From the NCBI RefSeq assembly GCF_900101445.1, contig NZ_FNKE01000001.1:1240001-1304000 (forward strand): DNA of 64,000 bases. Reading direction: 5' to 3'. This DNA is from Streptococcus equinus. GTDB taxonomy: Bacteria > Bacillota > Bacilli > Lactobacillales > Streptococcaceae. The notes under the pieces were generated by a model. It worked only from the letters and a program-made list of their open reading frames with translations. It was not told the origin of the DNA and did not search any database. Both the position numbers and the translations under genes were made by a program. Shown here piece by piece: positions 16,879-27,267 of this stretch (the first letter of the stretch is position 1; every line of letters begins with the position of its first letter).

Positions 16879-19203
16879 ATGGCGACTGTTAAAACAAATG
16901 CAGATGTTTTTGAAAAAGCCTGGGAAGGCTTTAAAGGTACTGACTGGAAAGAAAAAGCCAGCGTTTCTCGCTTCGTTCAAGCTAACTACACACCATATGA
17001 TGGTGATGAAAGCTTCTTAGCACCAGCTACTGAACGCTCTCTTAAAATCAAGAAAATCATTGAAGACACTAAAGCTAAATACGAAGCAACTCGTTTCCCA
17101 ATGGACACTCGTCCAACATCAATCGCAGATATTCCTGCCGGCTATATTTCAAAAGACGATGAATTAATCTACGGTATTCAAAATGATGAGTTGTTCAAAT
17201 TGAATTTCATGCCAAAAGGTGGTATCCGCATGGCAGAAACAGCACTTAAAGAACATGGTTATGAACCAGATCCTGCTGTTCATGAAATTTTCACAAAATA
17301 CACTACTACAGTAAATGACGGAATTTTCCGCGCTTATACATCTAATATCCGCCGTGCCCGTCACGCTCACACAGTAACTGGTCTTCCAGATGCTTACTCA
17401 CGTGGACGTATCATCGGTGTTTATGCTCGTCTTGCTCTTTATGGTGCAGACTACTTGATGCAAGAAAAAGTTAACGACTGGAACGCTATCACTGAAATCG
17501 ACGAAGAATCTATTCGTCTTCGCGAAGAAGTTAACATGCAATACCAAGCTCTTGGTGAAGTTGTTAAACTTGGTGACCTTTACGGTGTTGATGTCCGTAA
17601 ACCAGCCATGAACGTTAAAGAAGCTATCCAATGGGTAAACATCGCCTTCATGGCCGTATGTCGTGTTATCAACGGTGCTGCTACTTCTCTTGGACGTGTC
17701 CCAATCGTTCTTGATATCTTTGCCGAACGTGACCTTGCTCGTGGTACTTTCACAGAATCAGAAATCCAAGAATTTGTCGATGACTTTGTCTTGAAACTTC
17801 GTACTGTAAAATTTGCTCGTACTAAAGCTTACGACGAACTTTACTCAGGTGACCCAACATTCATCACTACATCTATGGCTGGTATGGGTGCTGACGGTCG
17901 TCACCGTGTTACTAAAATGGACTACCGTTTCTTGCACACACTTGATAACATCGGTAACGCTCCAGAACCAAACTTGACAGTTCTTTGGACCGATAAATTG
18001 CCATATTCATTCCGTCGCTACTGTATGAAAATGTCACACAAACACTCTTCAATCCAATACGAAGGTGTAACAACAATGGCTAAAGACGGTTATGGTGAAA
18101 TGTCATGTATCTCATGTTGTGTATCACCACTTGACCCAGAAAACGAAGAACAACGTCACAACATCCAATACTTTGGTGCTCGTGTAAACGTCCTTAAAGC
18201 TCTTCTTACTGGTTTGAACGGTGGTTACGACGATGTCCACAAAGATTACAAAGTATTTGATATTGAACCAGTTCGTGACGAAATCCTTGATTTCGAAACT
18301 GTTAAAGCTAACTTTGAAAAATCTCTTGATTGGTTGACTTCAACTTACGTAGATGCCCTTAACATCATTCACTACATGACTGATAAATACAACTACGAAG
18401 CTGTTCAAATGGCATTCTTGCCAACTAAACAACGTGCCAACATGGGATTCGGTATCTGTGGTTTTGCCAATACTGTTGATACTTTGTCAGCAATCAAATA
18501 CGCTACTGTTAAACCAATCCGTGACGAAGATGGTTACATCTACGACTACGAAACAACTGGTGACTTCCCTCGTTGGGGTGAAGATGACCCTCGTTCTAAC
18601 GAACTTGCTGAATGGTTGGTAGAAGCTTACACTACTCGTCTTCGTAGCCACAAACTTTACAAGAACGCTGAAGCTACTGTATCACTTCTTACAATCACTT
18701 CAAACGTTGCCTACTCTAAACAAACTGGTAACTCTCCAGTTCACAAAGGTGTTTACCTCAACGAAGATGGTACTGTAAACCTTTCTAAACTTGAATTCTT
18801 CTCACCAGGTGCTAACCCATCTAACAAAGCTCGCGGTGGTTGGTTGCAAAACTTGAACTCTCTTGCAAGCCTTGACTTCTCATACGCTGCAGATGGTATC
18901 TCACTTACAACTCAAGTTTCTCCACGCGCTCTTGGTAAGACATTTGATGAACAAGTTGATAACTTGGTAACTATCCTTGACGGTTACTTCGAAAACGGTG
19001 GACAACACGTTAACTTAAACGTCATGGACCTCAAAGATGTTTATGACAAGATTATGAATGGTGAAGATGTTATCGTTCGTATCTCAGGTTACTGTGTCAA
19101 CACTAAATACCTTACTAAAGAACAAAAGACAGAATTGACACAACGCGTCTTCCACGAAGTTCTTTCAATGGATGACGTTGCTGAAACTGTTGCTGCTAAA
19201 TAA
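16879..19203 (+). CDS. pflB: Pyruvate formate-lyase (formate acetyltransferase)
   Basis: 774 aa, full length. A glycyl-radical enzyme converting pyruvate and CoA to acetyl-CoA and formate during anaerobic sugar fermentation. The active-site pair Cys413-Cys414 is in [11 protein letters not shown], and the radical glycine is Gly737 in [14 protein letters not shown]. The N-terminal domain begins [19 protein letters not shown]. Codon use is highly biased (GGT, CGT, AAA, GAA), marking it as highly expressed. Monocistronic with a strong terminator. The activase gene (pflA) is not in the window. Confidence 0.97.
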   Translation: MATVKTNADVFEKAWEGFKGTDWKEKASVSRFVQANYTPYDGDESFLAPATERSLKIKKIIEDTKAKYEATRFPMDTRPTSIADIPAGYISKDDELIYGIQNDELFKLNFMPKGGIRMAETALKEHGYEPDPAVHEIFTKYTTTVNDGIFRAYTSNIRRARHAHTVTGLPDAYSRGRIIGVYARLALYGADYLMQEKVNDWNAITEIDEESIRLREEVNMQYQALGEVVKLGDLYGVDVRKPAMNVKEAIQWVNIAFMAVCRVINGAATSLGRVPIVLDIFAERDLARGTFTESEIQEFVDDFVLKLRTVKFARTKAYDELYSGDPTFITTSMAGMGADGRHRVTKMDYRFLHTLDNIGNAPEPNLTVLWTDKLPYSFRRYCMKMSHKHSSIQYEGVTTMAKDGYGEMSCISCCVSPLDPENEEQRHNIQYFGARVNVLKALLTGLNGGYDDVHKDYKVFDIEPVRDEILDFETVKANFEKSLDWLTSTYVDALNIIHYMTDKYNYEAVQMAFLPTKQRANMGFGICGFANTVDTLSAIKYATVKPIRDEDGYIYDYETTGDFPRWGEDDPRSNELAEWLVEAYTTRLRSHKLYKNAEATVSLLTITSNVAYSKQTGNSPVHKGVYLNEDGTVNLSKLEFFSPGANPSNKARGGWLQNLNSLASLDFSYAADGISLTTQVSPRALGKTFDEQVDNLVTILDGYFENGGQHVNLNVMDLKDVYDKIMNGEDVIVRISGYCVNTKYLTKEQKTELTQRVFHEVLSMDDVAETVAAK

Positions 19204-19212
19204 TAAATATCG

Positions 19213-19247
19213 AAAAAGACTTTGTCAGTTGACAGAGTCTTTTTTTG
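19213..19247 (+). terminator. pfl terminator
   Basis: AAAAAGACTTTGTC/GACAGAGTCTTTTT hairpin followed by more Ts. Its right stem contains the TTGACA used as -35 by the next gene. Confidence 0.92.
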
Positions 19248-19257
19248 TCCTTAAAAT
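19229..19257 (+). promoter_or_regulatory. Promoter of the GNAT gene, inside the pfl terminator
   Basis: TTGACA (19229-19234), 17 nt, TAAAAT (19252-19257), then exactly 6 nt to the ATG at 19264. The transcript would be leaderless. Confidence 0.65.
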
Positions 19258-19263
19258 AGAGCT

Positions 19264-19701
19264 ATGAAAATCAAACAAACCAGAAATACACTTTCAGACA
19301 CCTATTTAGATGCCATGAAAATCCGACAAATCGTTTTTGTAAAAGGACAGGGTGTTCCTTTATCTCTTGAAATCGATGAAAACGAAGCTTATTGTCTGCA
19401 TTTTGTCCTTTATAATGACTCAGAAAATGCTGTCGCTACTTGCCGCATTTTGCCAAATCAAGACCACAGCAAAGCAACTTTGCAACGCATGGCAGTTCTT
19501 CCTGACCATCAAGGAAAGCATTTTGGAAAGTACCTTCTAGAAGAAGTCATCACTTTTTGTAAACAACAAGGGTTTAAAGAAATGATTCTTCATGCGCAAT
19601 TAACAGCAAAAGGCTTTTACGATAAACTTGGCTTCACTCCCTTTGGTGAAGAATTTGAGGAAGCAGGCATCCAACATATCAGCATGATGAAAACTTTATA
19701 A
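19264..19701 (+). CDS. GNAT family N-acetyltransferase
   Basis: 145 aa single GNAT domain. Motif A is visible in ATLQRMAVLPDHQGKHFGKYLLEEVITFCKQQG, which holds the acetyl-CoA-binding loop (QGKHFG, a Q-x-x-x-x-G variant), and motif B in LHAQLTAKGFYDKLGFTPFGEEFEEAGIQHISMMKT. The substrate is unknown; the ElaA/YjcF-like group (start 'KIRQIVFVKGQGVP') fits best. No ribosome site precedes the ATG, and the promoter geometry predicts a leaderless message. It sits 60 nt after pfl but is uncoupled by the terminator. Confidence 0.88.
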   Translation: MKIKQTRNTLSDTYLDAMKIRQIVFVKGQGVPLSLEIDENEAYCLHFVLYNDSENAVATCRILPNQDHSKATLQRMAVLPDHQGKHFGKYLLEEVITFCKQQGFKEMILHAQLTAKGFYDKLGFTPFGEEFEEAGIQHISMMKTL

Positions 19702-19705
19702 AATA

Positions 19706-19746
19706 AAAAAGCACTCCTGACCGAAAGTCAAGAGTGTTTATTTTTC
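19706..19746. terminator. Bidirectional terminator
   Basis: GCACTCCTGAC/GTCAAGAGTGT hairpin with one mismatch. It has an A run before and a T-rich tract after, so it can serve the GNAT gene and the convergent DUF1269 gene. Confidence 0.75.
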
Positions 19747-19782
19747 ACTGTTTAGAGATGAATAGCGATTGACTGCTTAAAA

Positions 19783-20397
19783 CTATTCTTTTCCTCGTAA
19801 GCGACGGAATTTAGCCTTAATGGCTTCTGCAATATCATTACCTTGTTCTTTTAAATGATTAACACGACGTTCGTTCATGTCTTCTTGAACCTTGTCATAA
19901 AGTTCATCTTGAACTTGACCTGCAAGTTCAACTTCACGAGCAAGAGCGACAGCATCCCAACGCATGATATTTGTCTTATAAGGAGCAAAGACATGGTTCA
20001 ATATACTTTCATCCTCTTCATGCACCAAAGCAATAACAGCAACATCGCCATCAAGTAGCTTAGTTGTCACTTCTTCAATCAAGCTATTGTTGGTAGCGTC
20101 TGTCATACTACCACTCGCAGCACCGGCAAGACTTCCGATACCGTAGCCGATAATAACACCAATCGGTCCGCTCAAGATACCAATCAAACCACCGACAATT
20201 CCACCAATCGTTGCATATTCATGGCTGGTATCATCAAAATCAACAGAATCTTTAATAGTGATTTTACCATTTTCGTTCTTGACCAAGGCAATTTGTGCGA
20301 TTTGGGTGTGGCTGTCTTGCTTGAAAGCTTTTAATTCTGAAAATGCTTGATAAGCTTCACTTTCAACATTGAAAACAACAGTAAGTACATCTGCCAT
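19783..20397 (-). CDS. DUF1269 family protein with a glycine-rich hydrophobic centre
   Basis: 204 aa starting MADVLTVVFNVESEAYQAFSELKAF, a ferredoxin-like N-terminal domain. The centre (residues ~70-100, GGIVGGLIGILSGPIGVIIGYGIGSLAGAASGS) is Gly-rich and hydrophobic, with zipper-like spacing suggesting membrane insertion. The C-terminal part is helical and charged (QDELYDKVQEDMNERRVNHL). The start at 20397 has AAGGAGG; an upstream codon at 20430 is less likely. Function unknown; relatives are often stress-induced. The promoter has an extended -10 (TGCTATAAT). Confidence 0.8.
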   Translation of the reverse strand: MADVLTVVFNVESEAYQAFSELKAFKQDSHTQIAQIALVKNENGKITIKDSVDFDDTSHEYATIGGIVGGLIGILSGPIGVIIGYGIGSLAGAASGSMTDATNNSLIEEVTTKLLDGDVAVIALVHEEDESILNHVFAPYKTNIMRWDAVALAREVELAGQVQDELYDKVQEDMNERRVNHLKEQGNDIAEAIKAKFRRLRGKE

Positions 20398-20428
20398 AAC
20401 CTTGTCCTCCTTTTCTCTGGTTACCTTC

Positions 20429-20437
20429 ATTATAGCA
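20429..20437 (-). promoter_or_regulatory. Extended -10 of the DUF1269 gene
   Basis: Minus-strand TGCTATAAT. A cre-like half, ATGAAAACGTTTTAC (plus 20466-20480), lies further upstream with two poor positions; I do not call it. Confidence 0.55.
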
Positions 20438-20495
20438 CTTTCGCACTAAAAAAGCCGAGAAAAAGTAAAACGTTTTCATAAAAATAGCAGTCTTT

Positions 20496-21416
20496 TTAAA
20501 AATTTTCCTGAATCCAGTTAGAAATTTTCTGACGTTCTTTAATCCAAAGCGGACGGTCATCGTAAGAATAGGTTCTATTGGTTAAGAAAATAGCCGCTTT
20601 TTGTTCTTCGCGATTAATAGCCACATAAGTTCCCGTATAACCTGTATGGTCAAGCCAATCTCCCTCTTTATTCCAAGCTAGCGAGCGTTCTTTATTGGCA
20701 TGACTAAAGTTTTGCCAAATATCACGCGCAAAATCATCCGTCAGATAATGCTGACACAGTTTTTTAAGGTCAGCAAGATTAGAAAATAACCCAGCTGAGC
20801 CGGCGTGATTTTTAAGCACCTTAGCTTTAGGGTCATGGACAAGGCCGTCAGAAATTCCAGCTACCGTTGGCACAGCACCTTTAACTGGCCCAAAACCTGT
20901 CTTAGTCATGTCAAAAGGTTCAAATACCTTTTCCTTGAAAAACTCATCTAAAGATTTTCCAAAAATACCTTCCAACATAAAACCAAGCAATAAAAAGTTA
21001 ATATCTGTGTACAAGAAATCCTTTTTATCTTCTACCGTAATGTGATTAATAGCCTCTTTTAACTCCTTGGCATTAAGCGCATCACGATTTGGAATAAAAG
21101 GATTAATCCCACTGCTATGGGTTAATAGTTGGCGAAGCGTCAGATTCTCCTCATGAAAATCAGGATAATATTGCTTAAGCGGCGCATCAATATCCAACTT
21201 TCCTTCACGGACAAGTGAAATAACAACTGTTCCGACACCAACCACCTTAGATACAGAGGCCAAATCATATATTAAACCAGAAACAACAGGATTCTTACCA
21301 TCAATCGTTCCAATATAGTGCTCTGTCCATTGATTGTCTTTAAAAAGAGCTAAACTAGCTCCATGATAAATATTGCGATCAATCTGATCATTGATAATGT
21401 CTAGCAAATCTGTCAT
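20496..21416 (-). CDS. Serine hydrolase of the beta-lactamase/class C family
   Basis: 306 aa. Serine-hydrolase motifs: S-x-x-K in LASVSKVVGVG (about residue 54), the tyrosine motif YTDINFLLLGF, and HTGYTG in place of KTG. No signal peptide, so probably cytoplasmic. The family includes esterases and D-alanyl peptidases; no lactamase activity should be assumed. The start at 21416 overlaps the cppA stop (ATGA), implying translational coupling; the upstream TTG at 21428 is rejected. Confidence 0.88.
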   Translation of the reverse strand: MTDLLDIINDQIDRNIYHGASLALFKDNQWTEHYIGTIDGKNPVVSGLIYDLASVSKVVGVGTVVISLVREGKLDIDAPLKQYYPDFHEENLTLRQLLTHSSGINPFIPNRDALNAKELKEAINHITVEDKKDFLYTDINFLLLGFMLEGIFGKSLDEFFKEKVFEPFDMTKTGFGPVKGAVPTVAGISDGLVHDPKAKVLKNHAGSAGLFSNLADLKKLCQHYLTDDFARDIWQNFSHANKERSLAWNKEGDWLDHTGYTGTYVAINREEQKAAIFLTNRTYSYDDRPLWIKERQKISNWIQENF

Positions 21417-22159
21417 TTGATAAACCAAATTTCAACTTGACTAGGATCTGAAAGAACCAGGACACTTTCTTTTTTATCTAGATAGATAGATTGTCCTTTA
21501 GCTTCTAAATAATCAGCTAAAGCTTTAAGATCATAGTTCTTAGGAACTTTAAATTCTAGAATTTCCAAATCCCATGTTTTTTGAGGGTCAACAGTTAAAT
21601 CTGCTCCATTTCCTTGTTCAAACTGAAGATCTAATGGCAATTTACCACCGAATACAGTTTGATAGAAAGCTTGAGTACCAGCTTTGTCAGCAACATTAAG
21701 TGTCAAACCTTCAAAGTAGAAATCAGAAACTTCTTTTAAGGCGTCATTTTCAGGAAATGTTTGGTTATCAATTTCTCTTAACTCCTGAATATCGTCTTCT
21801 GAATGCAAGAGGAAGAGGTCACCTTCTGGAGATACTGTCTCAAAAGCATAGCCTCGTTTACCTTTGAAAAGTCGTTCCACATCAATACCGTTACCTAAAA
21901 TTCCTTCGATCTCACTTGCTTTAGGGATTTTAACAACGATTTTATTAACTTTTTTATCACCTTTAACAGCACGAGTGTCTGGTGCTGGTGATTCTTCAAT
22001 GACGAAACGAGCAGTTCGCTGTTTTGTTGAAAATACAGCAATAGCATTTTCTTCGTTCACTAATTTAAAGCCTAATTTTTGATAAAAATCGATGTTGTGA
22101 TCACGATTATTGATACGTAAAACGGGATGCCTAAACGTGACTCCGTTAAATAAAGTCAT
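21413..22159 (-). CDS. cppA: CppA family protein (VOC fold)
   Basis: 248 aa with two vicinal-oxygen-chelate-like halves. The N-terminal one is FRHPVLRINNRDHNIDFYQKLGFKLVNEENAIAVFSTK; the C-terminal one is FEGLTLNVADKAGTQAFYQTVFGGKLPLDLQFEQ, giving the CppA_N/CppA_C architecture. Streptococcal CppA was described as degrading complement C3, but the fold is glyoxalase-like and there is no signal peptide, so a metabolic role is equally possible. Promoter TTGTCA-17-TAAAAT; ribosome site GAGGAG. First gene of a two-gene unit. Confidence 0.85.
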   Translation of the reverse strand: MTLFNGVTFRHPVLRINNRDHNIDFYQKLGFKLVNEENAIAVFSTKQRTARFVIEESPAPDTRAVKGDKKVNKIVVKIPKASEIEGILGNGIDVERLFKGKRGYAFETVSPEGDLFLLHSEDDIQELREIDNQTFPENDALKEVSDFYFEGLTLNVADKAGTQAFYQTVFGGKLPLDLQFEQGNGADLTVDPQKTWDLEILEFKVPKNYDLKALADYLEAKGQSIYLDKKESVLVLSDPSQVEIWFIK

Positions 22160-22233
22160 AATTATCTCCTCACAGTGTTTTTTGTTAGATGATGTTATAC
22201 AAGTTCTTACAAAATAAGGACCGGGTCTTTTCT

Positions 22234-22262
22234 ATTTTAGAAAAAAATAGTCAGTTTGACAA
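22234..22262 (-). promoter_or_regulatory. cppA promoter
   Basis: Minus-strand TTGTCA (plus 22257-22262), 17 nt, TAAAAT (22234-22239). Confidence 0.65.
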
Positions 22263-22284
22263 GAAATTATGCTCTCCTGGCATA

Positions 22285-22309
22285 ATAAAAAAGAACCCGA
22301 AGGTTCTTT
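22285..22309 (-). terminator. Aquaporin gene terminator
   Basis: AAAGAACC/GGTTCTTT stem around CGAA, then a minus-strand T run. Confidence 0.85.
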
Positions 22310-22331
22310 TCTGGTTTATTATCTTGTAATC

Positions 22332-23177
22332 TTATAGGTATAAGAATTTGAACAAGGCAACTGCAGCAACACCAGCAAGGATTGGAGCTACAACTGGTAC
22401 CCATGAATACCACCATTTAGAATCGCCTTTGTGTTCACCAAGAATTGATTTTGGAAGCAAAGCATGGACGATACGTGGACCAAGGTCACGTGCAGGGTTA
22501 AGACCAGGACCTGTAGGACCACCAAGTGAAGTTACAAGTGTCATAACAAGGAATCCGATACCCATGTGAGCAACAGCAAGTGAACCTGTAGTGTAAGGAG
22601 CAACTTGAGTTGCAGCTGTAGAAGCATCATAACCTGCAGCAGTCAATTGAGAAATCAATTGTGCACCGAAGTAGTTTTTAGTAAGAGCCATTGCACCAAA
22701 GAAAAGTACAAATGATCCAAGGAACTCGTTCAAGAAACCATTAACCCATGCAGCTTTGTGAGTTTCTTTTGTACCATCGTCAACAGCTGAGATAGTTGAG
22801 AATGAACCAAGGATAGCATTTGGGTTTTCAGTTTGAAGGTAGTATGGTTTGTGAACCATAACAACAAGCAATTGACCAAACATTGCACCAAGTACTTGAG
22901 CGATGATGTATTGAGCAACGTGTGACCATTCAAACAAACCTGAAACTGCAAGTGCAATTGTGAAAGCAGGGTTGATGTGGTTACCAGAAACGTTACCAAA
23001 CATAAGAGCTGGCATCATAACACCAAAACCATAACCAAGAGCGATGATAACCCAACCTGAGTTGTGTCCTTTTGTACCTTTAAGATCAACGTTTGCAACA
23101 GCACCGTTACCAAGGATGATAAGAAGAGCTGTTCCAATAAATTCTGTGATGTATTTCACAGTCCATGAAAAGTCCAT
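22332..23177 (-). CDS. gla: Aquaporin/glycerol facilitator (Gla-type)
   Basis: 281 aa MIP channel with six membrane helices and both NPA boxes: GNHINPAFTIALA in the first half and GPGLNPARDLGPR in the second. A longer periplasmic stretch (GDKSKWW region reads HKGDSKWWYSW) precedes the last helix. Aquaglyceroporins of this form (Gla) pass water and glycerol in lactic acid bacteria. The start at 23177 has GGAGG 12 nt upstream; an in-frame codon at 23216 is not supported. It diverges from pepX, an arrangement long noted in lactococci and streptococci. Confidence 0.92.
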   Translation of the reverse strand: MDFSWTVKYITEFIGTALLIILGNGAVANVDLKGTKGHNSGWVIIALGYGFGVMMPALMFGNVSGNHINPAFTIALAVSGLFEWSHVAQYIIAQVLGAMFGQLLVVMVHKPYYLQTENPNAILGSFSTISAVDDGTKETHKAAWVNGFLNEFLGSFVLFFGAMALTKNYFGAQLISQLTAAGYDASTAATQVAPYTTGSLAVAHMGIGFLVMTLVTSLGGPTGPGLNPARDLGPRIVHALLPKSILGEHKGDSKWWYSWVPVVAPILAGVAAVALFKFLYL

Positions 23178-23297
23178 GTCTTTTTGTTTCCTCCAAAAAA
23201 AATATAGTTTAGACAACTAACATTTTATCAAGTATAATAGATAATGTAAAGGTTATCTGTAAAATTAAAACGTTTACTTTTAGAAGGAGAAATTTTC

Positions 23298-25580
23298 ATG
23301 AAATATAACCAATTCTCTTACATACCAAGGCCTGCCGATGCTTGTGAACAAGAATTACAAGCTCTTGGATTTGAGCTTAACAAACGTCAATCTGATAAAG
23401 AGGCACTGGAGCACTTCTGTCGTAAGATTTTCTTTAATTATAAAGACACGGATTACCCACTTCACAATCTTATCGCAGATTTCGAGACAGATTTACTGAC
23501 ATTTTTCCAATCTGATTGTCCTCTAACGGCAGATATTTTTTATACCGTTGCCCTTCAATTACTCGGATTCACACCACACGTTGATTTTACAGATACAACT
23601 GACTTTTTAGAAAAAATCGACTTTCCAATCAATTATCAAAAAGGACACATTATTGAAGCCCTTTACCACCTACTTGTGAGTCGTCAAAAAGGCGGAATGA
23701 CTTTACTTGATGATTTAATCAGCAAAGGTCTGATTCCGGTTGATAATGATTACCATTTCTTCAACGGCAAATCTTTAGCAACATTTGATACGAATGACTT
23801 GATTCGTGAAGTTGTCTACGTTCAATCTCCTCTTGATACCGATCAAGATGGACAATTAGATTTGATTAAAGTCAATATCATTCGACCAAATACCAAACAT
23901 CACGTGCCAACCATGATGACTGCAAGTCCTTACCACGAAGGAACAAATGGCGTTGCTAACGACAAGAAACTTTACAAAATGGAAGGCGATTTAGCTGTTA
24001 AACCCGCTGGTAAAATCAGTGTTGAGACACGTGACTTCGAGCCACTTGAAACTCCTGACCTTGATCTTCCAGTGGGTGAGACTGAAGAAAGTTTCAACTT
24101 CATCGACCCTTATACCCTGAATGACTATTTCTTAGCTCGCGGATTTGCCAATATCTATGTCTCTGGAGTTGGAACAGCTGGTTCAAATGGCTTTATGACA
24201 AGTGGTGATTACGCTCAAGTAGAAAGTTTTAAAGCTGTTATTGATTGGTTAAATGGCAGAGCAATCGCCTTTTCTAGCCACCGTCGTGATCAAAAAGTGC
24301 TAGCTGATTGGTCAAATGGTTTAGTTTGTACCACTGGTAAATCTTATCTCGGGACTATGTCAACTGCCCTTGCCACAACCGGCGTTGAAGGACTAAAAGT
24401 CATCATTGCTGAATCAGCTATTTCATCTTGGTATGACTACTACCGTGAAAATGGTCTTGTCTGCAGCCCTGGTGGTTACCCTGGTGAAGACCTCGATGTC
24501 CTTACCGAATTGACTTACTCACGTAATTTGCTCTCTGGTGATTATCTACGTAATAACGAGCACTATCAAAAACTTCTTGACGAACAGTCTGCGGAACTCG
24601 ACCGCACTTCTGGTGATTACAACCAATTCTGGCACGACCGCAACTATCTTCCACATGCTGATAAAGTTAAAGCTACTTGTGTTTACACACACGGTCTTCA
24701 AGATTGGAACGTTAAACCACGTCACATTTTTAACATTTTTAACGCATTACCAAGCTCTGTTGAAAAACATGCCTTCCTTCACAATGGTGAGCACGTCTAC
24801 ATGCACAACTGGCAATCCATTGATTTCCGTGAAAGCATGAATGCTTTGCTCTCTCAAAAACTCTTAGGTCAAGATAATCACTTTGATTTACCAACATTGA
24901 TTTGGCAGGATAATAGTCAGGAACAAACTTGGACAAGTCGTCTTACTGAATTTGGTAGTGATACCAAAGAAACTTTACCACTTGGAAAAGACCGTCAAAT
25001 CATTGATAACCATTACGGCAAAGATGAATTTGAGCGTTACAGCAAAAACTTCCGAAACTTCAAGAGTGATTTGTTTGCTGGTAAAGCTAACGCTGTTTGC
25101 CTTGATATTCCAATCAACCAAGATTACCATATCAACGGTCAAGTAGAATTGCATTTAACGCTTAAATCAAGTGAAAACAAGGGCATTCTTTCTGCTCAAG
25201 TCCTTGATTATGGTCCTAAAAAACGTTTCAAAGATGTGCCAACTAATCGAGCTTTACATGCTATCGATAATGGTCGCAACTTCTCACGCGAAGCTCTTAA
25301 GGAACTCCCATTTGTCAAAACACAAGAACGTGTCATTACAAAAGGTGTTCTCAATCTTCAAAACCGCACAGATTTGTTGACAATTGAAGACATTAATCCA
25401 AACGAATGGATGACACTTGATTTCACGCTTCAACCAAGCATCTACAAACTCCAAAAAGGTGATAATTTACGTGTCCTTCTCTACACAACAGACTTCGAAC
25501 ACACTATCCGCGATAACAGCAACTACATTTTGACTGTTGATTTGGACCAATCAAGCATCAAGCTTCCGGTAGAAAAATAA
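23298..25580 (+). CDS. pepX: X-prolyl-dipeptidyl aminopeptidase
   Basis: 760 aa, full length. A cytoplasmic serine peptidase (S15) releasing X-Pro dipeptides. The nucleophile Ser349 is in [11 protein letters not shown]; the catalytic Asp and His regions are in [14 protein letters not shown] and LHNGEHVYM. The N-terminal helical domain ([20 protein letters not shown]) and the C-terminal jelly-roll domain are both present. AGAAGGAG lies 9 nt before the ATG. A TATAAT at 23234-23239 is a plausible -10. Works with other peptidases on proline-rich peptides such as casein. Confidence 0.97.
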   Translation: MKYNQFSYIPRPADACEQELQALGFELNKRQSDKEALEHFCRKIFFNYKDTDYPLHNLIADFETDLLTFFQSDCPLTADIFYTVALQLLGFTPHVDFTDTTDFLEKIDFPINYQKGHIIEALYHLLVSRQKGGMTLLDDLISKGLIPVDNDYHFFNGKSLATFDTNDLIREVVYVQSPLDTDQDGQLDLIKVNIIRPNTKHHVPTMMTASPYHEGTNGVANDKKLYKMEGDLAVKPAGKISVETRDFEPLETPDLDLPVGETEESFNFIDPYTLNDYFLARGFANIYVSGVGTAGSNGFMTSGDYAQVESFKAVIDWLNGRAIAFSSHRRDQKVLADWSNGLVCTTGKSYLGTMSTALATTGVEGLKVIIAESAISSWYDYYRENGLVCSPGGYPGEDLDVLTELTYSRNLLSGDYLRNNEHYQKLLDEQSAELDRTSGDYNQFWHDRNYLPHADKVKATCVYTHGLQDWNVKPRHIFNIFNALPSSVEKHAFLHNGEHVYMHNWQSIDFRESMNALLSQKLLGQDNHFDLPTLIWQDNSQEQTWTSRLTEFGSDTKETLPLGKDRQIIDNHYGKDEFERYSKNFRNFKSDLFAGKANAVCLDIPINQDYHINGQVELHLTLKSSENKGILSAQVLDYGPKKRFKDVPTNRALHAIDNGRNFSREALKELPFVKTQERVITKGVLNLQNRTDLLTIEDINPNEWMTLDFTLQPSIYKLQKGDNLRVLLYTTDFEHTIRDNSNYILTVDLDQSSIKLPVEK

Positions 25581-25586
25581 GATATT

Positions 25587-25617
25587 AAAAAGTTGAACCA
25601 AAAGGTTCAACTTTTTA
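25587..25617. terminator. Bidirectional terminator between pepX and phoR
   Basis: AAAAAGTTGAACC/GGTTCAACTTTTT perfect palindrome with T runs both ways. It overlaps the phoR stop codon. Confidence 0.9.
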
Positions 25618-27267
25618 TTTATTAAATGTAAGTAGCATCTGTGTTCCGACATTTTCCTGACTTTGAACTTGAATAGTTGCCTTATGAAGATTTAGAGCGT
25701 GTTTCACAATCGACAATCCTAGCCCTGTTCCACCAACTTTTCGTGAACGACTTTTATCAACACGATAAAATCTTTCAAAAATTCGCTCTTGCTCTTCTTT
25801 TGGAATCCCTAAGCCAGTGTCTTTAATTGTTAAAAAGATATGATCTTTATCTGATGTAATAGCTACATCTACACTACCTTCATCACGATTATAAACAATT
25901 GCATTATCACATAGATTGTACAAGATTGAGTGAATTAAAGCAGGATTTCCCAACATCTTGACTGATTGACCTGTCAATTGTAAATGAATATTTCTTTGAT
26001 TTGCTTTAGTTGCTAAGCTATCCAGAACATTTTTAGCAATGGCATAAATATCTAAAATTTCCATTGGTACTTGATCAGTCTCATCCAAGTGAGAAAGATT
26101 AATAATATCTTCTACTAGATGAACCAAACGTTGAGATTCTTTGTAAATTTTACTTGCAAAATAAGGAGTGTCATCACTTGAAACCATTCCATTAGCAAGC
26201 ATCTCTGAGTATCCTGAAATAACATGTAATGGTGTTTTTAACTCATGTGAAACGTTCGCAGTAAATTCATGTCGCAATTGTTCCAACTGTAGCTGATCGG
26301 TCACATCATATAATAGAACAACAACCCCAGTCACCTTATTATCAAATAAAATTGGACGGATAAGAATTTTGTAACTATCATTGCCAAAGTGAATAATTCC
26401 CTCTTGTTTTTTACCAGATAAACCAGACCTTAACCAATTATTAAACGATAAATCTCTAGTAATTTGTAAAATATCTTTTCCTAAACAATTTCGATCTACC
26501 ATAAACAGTTGCTGAGCAGCATTATTAATACTAATTACACGGCGCTTTGCGTCTAATAAAATAATACCTTCCCTAATTTTTGAAATAATGGTATCGAATT
26601 CTTCCTTTTTCTGATTCAATAGAGCTTCTTGTTCACTTAATACTCTCTGATGATAGTCAATCCGTCTCAATAATGGTGAGATCTCATCATAAGCTTCATT
26701 TTGTAATGGTTGATCTAAATCTAAATCATTCAAAGGTGAAACAATACGTTTAGCTGTGTATCGTGCAGCCCAAATTGATAAAATCATCGCTAATAGAATA
26801 ATCAATGCAAACGGCTGGAACATTCTAATATACAAAAGCAATAAACTATGCTGTGTCACTGACAATCGAATAACACTTCCATCATCTAAGCGCTGTGCCA
26901 AATATAAGGATTTAGTTGTTAAGGTTGAAGAATAACGCGTACTTTCTCCATAGCCATCATGCAAAGCTTCCTTGAATTCCTCACGATCAGAATGGCTGTC
27001 CATTTTTTTAGGATTGGATTCATTATCATAAAGGATTGTTCCATTGTGATTAATCCAAGTCATACGTATCCCTGATACCTTCAAATGATTAAAATATTTT
27101 TTCCCTTCAAGATTAACACCTTGAGCAACCAATAAGGTCTCAGCTTTCAATTGCTCTTTTTGAACCTGGGCAAAATAGCCATAAAGTGTTCCCATAATCA
27201 GTAAAATTGCCGAAAAAAGGATACCTAAACTCACTAAAAGTGTTGAACGAAAAATTTTCTTAACCAT
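25615..27267 (-). CDS. phoR: Sensor histidine kinase of the phosphate system (PhoR/PnpS)
   Basis: 550 aa. TM1 is at ~7-29, followed by an extracytoplasmic sensor (~30-155), TM2 (RMFQPFALIILLAMILSIWAA), HAMP, a PAS domain (EFDTIISKIREGIILLDAKRRVISINNAAQQLF), HisKA with the phospho-His in FTANVSHELKTPLHVISGYSEM, and HATPase with N box LYNLCDNAIVYN and G boxes DTGLGIP and GGTGLGLSIVKH. It starts at an ATG 6 nt after GGAGG and overlaps the end of the regulator gene. Last gene of the pst operon; it phosphorylates the PhoB-type regulator. Confidence 0.92.
   Translation of the reverse strand: MVKKIFRSTLLVSLGILFSAILLIMGTLYGYFAQVQKEQLKAETLLVAQGVNLEGKKYFNHLKVSGIRMTWINHNGTILYDNESNPKKMDSHSDREEFKEALHDGYGESTRYSSTLTTKSLYLAQRLDDGSVIRLSVTQHSLLLLYIRMFQPFALIILLAMILSIWAARYTAKRIVSPLNDLDLDQPLQNEAYDEISPLLRRIDYHQRVLSEQEALLNQKKEEFDTIISKIREGIILLDAKRRVISINNAAQQLFMVDRNCLGKDILQITRDLSFNNWLRSGLSGKKQEGIIHFGNDSYKILIRPILFDNKVTGVVVLLYDVTDQLQLEQLRHEFTANVSHELKTPLHVISGYSEMLANGMVSSDDTPYFASKIYKESQRLVHLVEDIINLSHLDETDQVPMEILDIYAIAKNVLDSLATKANQRNIHLQLTGQSVKMLGNPALIHSILYNLCDNAIVYNRDEGSVDVAITSDKDHIFLTIKDTGLGIPKEEQERIFERFYRVDKSRSRKVGGTGLGLSIVKHALNLHKATIQVQSQENVGTQMLLTFNK

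Noticed and set aside
20466..20480. Possible cre site upstream of the DUF1269 gene
   Set aside because: ATGAAAACGTTTTAC misses the last two consensus positions and lies far from the -10.
23255..23280. Possible cre site before pepX (AAAACGTTTAC)
   Set aside because: It lacks the TG…CA ends of the cre consensus; the CGTTT core alone is weak.
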